From the NCBI GenBank assembly GCA_003427395.1, contig BFEA01000014.1, positions 2,969,286 through 3,025,674 on the forward strand: DNA of 56,389 nt. The letters run 5' to 3'. This DNA comes from Chara braunii (taxonomy: Eukaryota; Streptophyta; Charophyceae; Charales; Characeae). Below are positions 51,500 through 56,389 of this stretch, in pieces (positions within the stretch are counted from its first letter, which is position 1; every line of letters starts with the position of its first letter). A program made the position numbers and the translations under genes. The notes beneath the pieces were generated by a model. It had not been told where the DNA came from and ran no database searches. It worked only from the letters and a program-made list of their open reading frames with translations.

Positions 51500-51895
51500 T
51501 GTCAAGGTGAAAAGTCCAGAGACAGAAATGGCCAACACCAGACCGCTGTCCTGATATCATATTGTTATCTGACTGGTGTTTGTTTTTCTTCCTCCCTCCC
51601 TCCTCCCCCCTCTAGTCATGAAGGCAATCTGAAAGCGCCGTGGGTAACAATGACAATGTCCTGATTTAACCATGCCTATTATGTTGTACAAATCTCGTCA
51701 GGGTGAAAAGTCCAGTGACAGAAATGGCCAACACCAGACCGCTGTCCTGATATCACATTGCTATCTGACTGGTGCTTGTCTTTCTTCCTCTCCCCCCCCC
51801 CTCCCCTCCCCTAGTCATGAAGGCAATCTGAAAGTGCCATGTGTAACAATGACAATGTCATGATTTAACCATGCCATAGGAAGGACAAAGTTGGC
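51500..51895. repeat. Two-copy tandem repeat, 196-bp period
   Basis: GGTGAAAAGTCCAG (51507 and 51703), AGAAATGGCCAACACCAGAC, CGCTGTCCTGATATCA, a pyrimidine tract ending CTAG|TCATGAAGGC, and ACAATGACAATGTC occur in both. The pyrimidine tract plus TAG looks like a 3' splice site. Confidence 0.9.
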
Positions 51896-52079
51896 GGGAT
51901 CAGCGCTAGTGCTACGCGGCCCTCGGCCAGCAAGGCCTGACCACCAGGATCTGCGCACGTGCTCGGGGACTCAACGTCTCCCGAGCCTTGAGCACCCGCG
52001 TACCCCAGCTGTCCAGACTGGATTGGCAGCGCCACGTGGACCATGTGGGGTGCGGTGACGCCAGCGCCATCTACGTGAG

Positions 52080-52571
52080 GAGAAGTTTCTTCCATACAAC
52101 ATCGGCGGGAGCGGACAAGCGATGGTGATGAAGAAAGGACTTAGCAACGAAGAGGGTGTGCAGGGCATCCCTCCTGACCTGCAGCACCCATTGGCAACAG
52201 CACAAGAGCCGCCCCCCTCTCCTCCGACAGGACAGGCGTGGGTGTCGGCAGCAGACATTGTTGAGATGTACAAAAGACCGATAGAAGACGCGCTCGCGAA
52301 TCGCGATTATGCAACACAAGTTTGAGAACCTACCACTGGAGCTTCTTCGGGAAGCAGAGGAGGCCTTTGGTGGATGGGAAGACGAGTTGCGAGCGAGCGT
52401 ATTTTCACAGCTACAAGATAGCTTTGCCAACGACCAGGTTTCCGATGACATTCATGAGTGCGTTACATCGTTGGGCAAGCTACAAACGATTTTTGTACAA
52501 CGTCGAGCCATAATCAGCGTTGACAACTGGCAGGAGGCCGAGGAAGGCCTACAGGATGATGGGGGCCACAA
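52080..52571 (+). pseudogene. Broken ORF interrupted by LINE Lg
   Basis: From an upstream TGA the frame is open (EEKFLPYNIGGSGQA, then MVMKKGLSNEEGVQG at 52122) through a Pro-rich piece and AADIVEMYKRPIEDALANRD to TGA at 52323. A +1 shift continues as FENLPLELLREAEEAFGGWE, SVFSQLQDSFANDQV and FVQRRAIISVDNWQEAEEGL until the A-tail of Lg (poly(T) from 52574) cuts it. It is helical and acidic, with no known family. Codon-like composition and the two-part continuity suggest a former host gene. Confidence 0.45.
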
Positions 52572-52573
52572 AG

Positions 52574-52792
52574 TTTTTTTTTTTTTTTTTTTAAACAAAT
52601 CCCGTGGCGTCAGGTAGGAGTGATGATACGAGCATGTAGGAGTGATGATACGAGCATGCACTCCTACCAGACTTAGCGGGGCTCCATTCTATTGGTGGGG
52701 AGCTGCACCTGCTGGAAACCGGGTCCAGCGTCCCATGAGAAACAATGAAGGACCGAGGTACAACACAAACTGGGAACCGGGCCCAGCATCCC
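52574..52792 (-). repeat. 3' end of LINE Lg: tail modules a and b with poly(A)
   Basis: Minus strand: module a starts at 52792 and module b at 52734, both as in Ld. The hairpin is GGTAGGAGTG with CACTCCTACC, but ATGCTCGTATCATCACTCCTAC is tandemly doubled, so two right arms exist. About 19 A end it (52574-52592). Confidence 0.9.
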
Positions 52793-53060
52793 TTCTGATC
52801 AGTGCCAGTGGGAAATCTACAACTGACTGTTGAGTCTTGTGCCTCTTCACCCTGAGAGGGTGCTAGATATACGTATCTTCCTAGCACTTAATCACACTTG
52901 TCTTGAGAAAGGTCGACCCCAACATTCATTGACAATGCAAGGGATTTTCCAGATCATTCGTACACATACCACAACCTGGGAACTAAGCAAAGGTTCGAGA
53001 GTGGGAAGGCATCAGGGAAACCGCCAGAGGTCTTAAAGGTATAGTACGATCAACATTGCT
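52793..53060 (-). other. 3' UTR of LINE Lg
   Basis: Reverse complement of the Ld 3' UTR (39713-39872) with few differences, including the single CTTCACCCTGAGAGGGTGCT unit. Confidence 0.8.
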
Positions 53061-54483
53061 CCACTCATTAAAGGCCAGGCTGTAGTTCCTTGGGATCTCT
53101 TTTTGGGCGTTCTCTTTTGTTCCTTCCCACTTCACCTATCCCAATCTCCCTCCCTAGTCCCCTCCAAGCCAGTTCTGATTAAATGTTTTAATATGATGCA
53201 ATATTTCTTTTTCTAGTGACAAAAATTGTAATTTTTCCTTAAGGGACTCCCCATTTGATAATGATCTCTGTTTGGATCTGTTGTCTGATAGTATCAATGA
53301 ATTCAGGGCCATCTAGGCGAGCACCTTTCATTTCATGAGTACACCATCTTAACCAGATCGCCCACATGACCGCTCGCCTTCCGATTATGAATAGGTTTAG
53401 AGTGAAAGCATTTTCTTGGTTCGGATTCCAGGATTCCAGGAGGAGGGTCTTCCAATTCCAGAGCCAAGGGAGGGATGTTCCTAACTGGCTCCAAATCCTA
53501 TCCCACTACCGCCATAGCCAAATTGGGCCTGGGCATTGCAAGAAAATGTGTTCTAAAGTTTCCGGTATGAGTTTGGATGGGAAGGCTGATTTGCAGAACT
53601 TCCACCACGGAAGGGCTATTCCTTTTCGTTCCAACGATGTTTTATCGATGATCAAGTCGTTTGTAGGGAGACAGCGATGGGCAATTTGCCATTGCAGCGA
53701 CGCTACTTTAGCTGGTCTGGATTTAATAGAGTGGAATCACTTAATAGAGTGCAATTCTTCTTTACTTACGTTTAGATGCCTCATCCAACGATCTTCTATT
53801 TTGTCTCTTAGGTTTATCTTAGGACGAAGCATCCTATAGGTAGGCTTCACTGACAGGGTGTGAAGTGTCCTTACGTAAGAGCACCCTGTACCATTTGAGG
53901 TGGACCAGATCCAGTAGACCGGATCTAAAAGGAGATGAGAGATGGGTATGTCTGGTTTAAAAGCAAGCCAACTTTCCTTAATCATAAGGACTCTGATCCT
54001 GAAAACTCTATTTGCTTTGACCCACCCCGTGTGCTCTTGTGATCTCGCCTTGAGGAAACCATCCTCCCCTAGATCAAAGATAGATATAAGAATATCCCTT
54101 GTGTTGCGGACTTCAATTACATTTCCCACTATCCCTTGTTGATCGATGATGGATACCCGGTCATTCGAGATAAGCTTCGATCCATTTATCAGGATTCTGA
54201 CCCAGTCTAGAAGAATTATATCAATTGATTGTTCTAAAGTTTCCTTTTTATGATGGCAATATCTTAATTTCTCCTCGAGGGTCGGCACATCAACCCAGTC
54301 TCCGTTCTCAACGTTCCAGACGTCTCTAATGCGTGTGACTCCTTTCTTAATCCATTTTTTCCATGGTGAGTCCGAACAGTTGAGGGTGCACCCTTGAGAA
54401 TCCCTGATAAATGTATTGTTAAACAATGGTTGTTGGCAAACCTCTTCCCATCTCTCAGAAGCTATCTTGTCTGGGAGAGGCAA
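53061..54483 (-). pseudogene. LINE Lg ORF2 C-terminal part
   Basis: 53737-54483 is an open frame (QPLFNNTFIRDSQGCTLNCS, WVRILINGSK, VFRIRVLMIKESWLAFKP, KPTYRMLRPKINLRDKIEDR). After a stop the frame goes on to SLQWQIAHRCLPTNDLIIDK, a finger with CKSA...EHIFLQC (the first CxxC is WKFC, one Cys lost), and AVMWAIWLRWCTHEMKGARL. The C-terminal tail near 53060-53200 is degraded. It is very close to Ld and so of the same subfamily. Confidence 0.8.
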
Positions 54484-56160
54484 TTTCCTCTACTTTTTAA
54501 TCAAGTTGATCCAAAATGGGTCCCTGGCAATATCTCTCATGGCTGCTTGTCGGTCGAACAGTTCCAGGTGATGGGGTTCTAATGTGGTGCTCCTCGAAAG
54601 CGACCAGGAGCGGTTTTCCAACCACATGAGTGTATCCACCCCCTCTGAAGTGGGTGGAGCTAGTCTTTTCATTTGCTCACCTGCCAGCTTACTCCAAGGG
54701 GTCCTGGGATTGAATAAGAGGCATTTTAATCATTGAATGGACAGGGCCATAGCCTAGGTAGCGGGGTCTATGATGCCTAGGTCACCTTTGGCTTTGGGCT
54801 AGATTATAGAAAGTCATGTAAGTGATGTCACACTACTAATGACATTTTCATATTCGTGATTTCGTCGCCAGAGGAAGACAACGAATTGCCGTTGAAAAAC
54901 CTTAATGGTTGCTTTGTCCAAGGGCCAGATCGCTGATTTATACCAGATTGAGGTCAATACTACATTGTTAATGACTAACGTCCTGCCTAGTAACGAGGTA
55001 TGTTTGTCTCTTTATAACTTCAATTTTGAATGTGCTTGTGTAAAATCCCATCATTGTTAGATAAGGGTTTGCCAAGTGCAGAGAGAGAGATCCCTAGGAC
55101 TCTGATAAGTGTTCCAGGAGGAAGCCATTTGATCAGTGGTCGTTCTGGAGGCCTTACTCCTTGATAATGAATCCACCATCCCAGCGTTTTATTTCTCCAA
55201 TTTACCTTCATATATGAGAGTTTGCAAACTTCATTGATAATTCTTTTAATTGCTTCTAAATTCCCTTGAGACGCATCAACCATCAGAGAGAGGTCATCAA
55301 CAAACAAGGAACAAACAGGGATTGCTTCCTCTGGGATGGATGAGATCATGACACTTGGATACGCTTAATATCTTTGCACTGTCAGAGGTTAGCAGTCAGG
55401 GTTTCCATGATTATTATGAAAAGGAGTGGTGCAATTGGGTCACCTTACCTCACTGATTTTTGTAGAGCTATAGGGGGAGCCACATTCCCATTAACCATCA
55501 TTTTTATTGTTGCATTATTATGCAATATTTTAATCCATCGTTTAAAGTTTGGACCAAAATTGAGTTTCTCTAGGCATTTATCCAAAAAAAAAACAGTTGA
55601 CACGATCATATGTTTTTTCGAAATCTATAAATATAATGACCGCGTTGTGTTTAGATTGGCGAGCGAGTTTGACTAACTCATTTATCAGTAGAATATTGTC
55701 TTTGATATTCCTTCCTTATATAAAACCTGTTTGGGAGAGGTGGATTATGTCGGCTATGCATTTATTTAAGCGATTCGTTAGGACTTTTGAGACGAGTTTG
55801 TATACGAGAGTAAGGAGTGTGATGGGCCGATAATTACGAATATTGCATTTATTGTCCTTTATATAGAGCAGTGTCAGTATGCCTTGCCCCACAAACTCTC
55901 CTATTTGTCCAGTCACCCAAACAGCCTGATAAAAGTCCATTAAGTCCTAAGAGATGAAGTCCCAAAGATATTCTCAAAACTCCTTAGGCAGTCCATCAAT
56001 GCGTGAGTTTTTTTCCTCCCCCATGAGCATTAGGGCAGTCCATTCTTCTTCTTTTGTTAGGGGCAACTCCAATTGATGTTTGTGGGAGGCAGAGATGGAT
56101 TTTGACATAGGTTTCATAAATTCATCTATCTCAATATTACTTTGGTTCAGGGGGATGTTA
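54484..56160 (-). pseudogene. LINE Lg reverse transcriptase domain
   Basis: 55716-55940 gives VGQGILTLLYIKDNKCNIRN and YRPITLLTLVYKLVSKVL. 55600-55650 has a broken F-D motif with an A-run frameshift. 55430-55450 shows a damaged RQGDP. 55020-55349 gives LFVDDLSLMVDA, NKTLGWWIHYQGVRPPERP and RVLGISLSALG. 54490-54672 continues MKRLAPPTSEGVDTLMWLEN. No endonuclease is present; the homology fades at about 56160. Confidence 0.8.
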
Positions 56161-56389
56161 CCAGTTTCCTATGTGTCCGATAAACGGAGAACAGGCTAAA
56201 TTCAACATCGTTCAACCCGTTTAACGGGCCCGGGGACCCCCGTTGAATCCCGTTTAACGCAAAAACGGGGGTCTCCCATTGAATTCCGAAAAAGGGATTG
56301 GGCACGTTGGGCCTCGGACACATGGCCCTATGCGCCCAAACACTCAAACCGGAAAGAAAAAAAAAAAAATCACACCCCCCTATGGCCCC
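56161..56389. other. Unassigned sequence with inverted repeats and A-run
   Basis: GGGGACCCCCGTT (about 56231) and AACGGGGGTCTCC (about 56264) form a hairpin. CCCGTTTAACGGG and CCCGTTTAACG occur either side of the first arm. About 13 A lie at 56357-56369. Confidence 0.6.

Noticed and set aside
53366-53839. Plus-strand 157-residue ORF.
   Set aside because: It is antisense to the zf-RVT part of LINE Lg and shares its pattern with the same shadow frame of Ld.

Overview
The window looks like a gene-poor, repeat-dominated stretch of a large eukaryotic nuclear genome, probably from the green-plant lineage. The reasons are several degraded L1-like LINEs with plant-style ORF1 proteins (RRM-like fold plus zinc knuckle), a U6 snRNA-derived sequence close to the plant consensus, tRNA-headed retroelements, a GTAAGT splice donor, many A-tails and microsatellites, long homopolymer G runs and an assembly gap at 14703-15317. 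A charophyte alga such as Chara is one possibility, but that is inference. No bacterial operon, CRISPR array, rRNA gene or intact functional tRNA gene was seen.

Layout. 1-5345: non-LINE sequence of unknown origin, unusually rich in perfect short hairpins, densest at 39-840, with a 54-bp tandem repeat (1155-1510) and a small unidentified ORF (3039-3335). 5356-15334: a mosaic of short A-tailed repeats, two roughly 1-1.4 kb tRNA-headed elements, foldback hairpins and two LINE fragments (6175-6480 minus, 13970-14488 plus). 16200-16898: the best candidate host-gene exon (minus strand), with a premature TAG. 18691-29640: LINE Lc, nearly full length on the minus strand, interrupted by a 723-bp patch also present at 3245-3967. 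29718-30603: tandem repeats ending in a near-perfect 215-bp inverted repeat. 31515-31925 and 35345-35805: two foldback elements. 35809-40070: LINE Ld (plus), lacking its RT domain. 40090-43600: LINE Le (plus), carrying a small insertion with a target-site duplication. 46088-48935: LINE Lf (minus). 49107-50205: another tRNA-headed element. 50620-50795: a tRNA-like head and a U6-like sequence in opposite orientations. 52080-52571: a broken ORF cut by the 3' end of LINE Lg (minus, 52574-56160).

The parts are linked by a short 3' module. LINEs Lb, Lc, Ld, Lf and Lg end in a conserved structured unit (start GGGAYGCTGG, then CTCCCCACCAATAG, then in most copies a hairpin) followed by poly(A). Solitary copies of the same unit are scattered through the window. 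The hairpin stem differs between copies yet keeps pairing, while the loop core (TGCTCNTNTCA) is conserved. This suggests that the LINE reverse transcriptase recognises the structure and that a SINE-like passenger shares it. The most unusual features are this covarying tail, the serial hairpin array at the left end, and the microhomology-bounded 723-bp patch.
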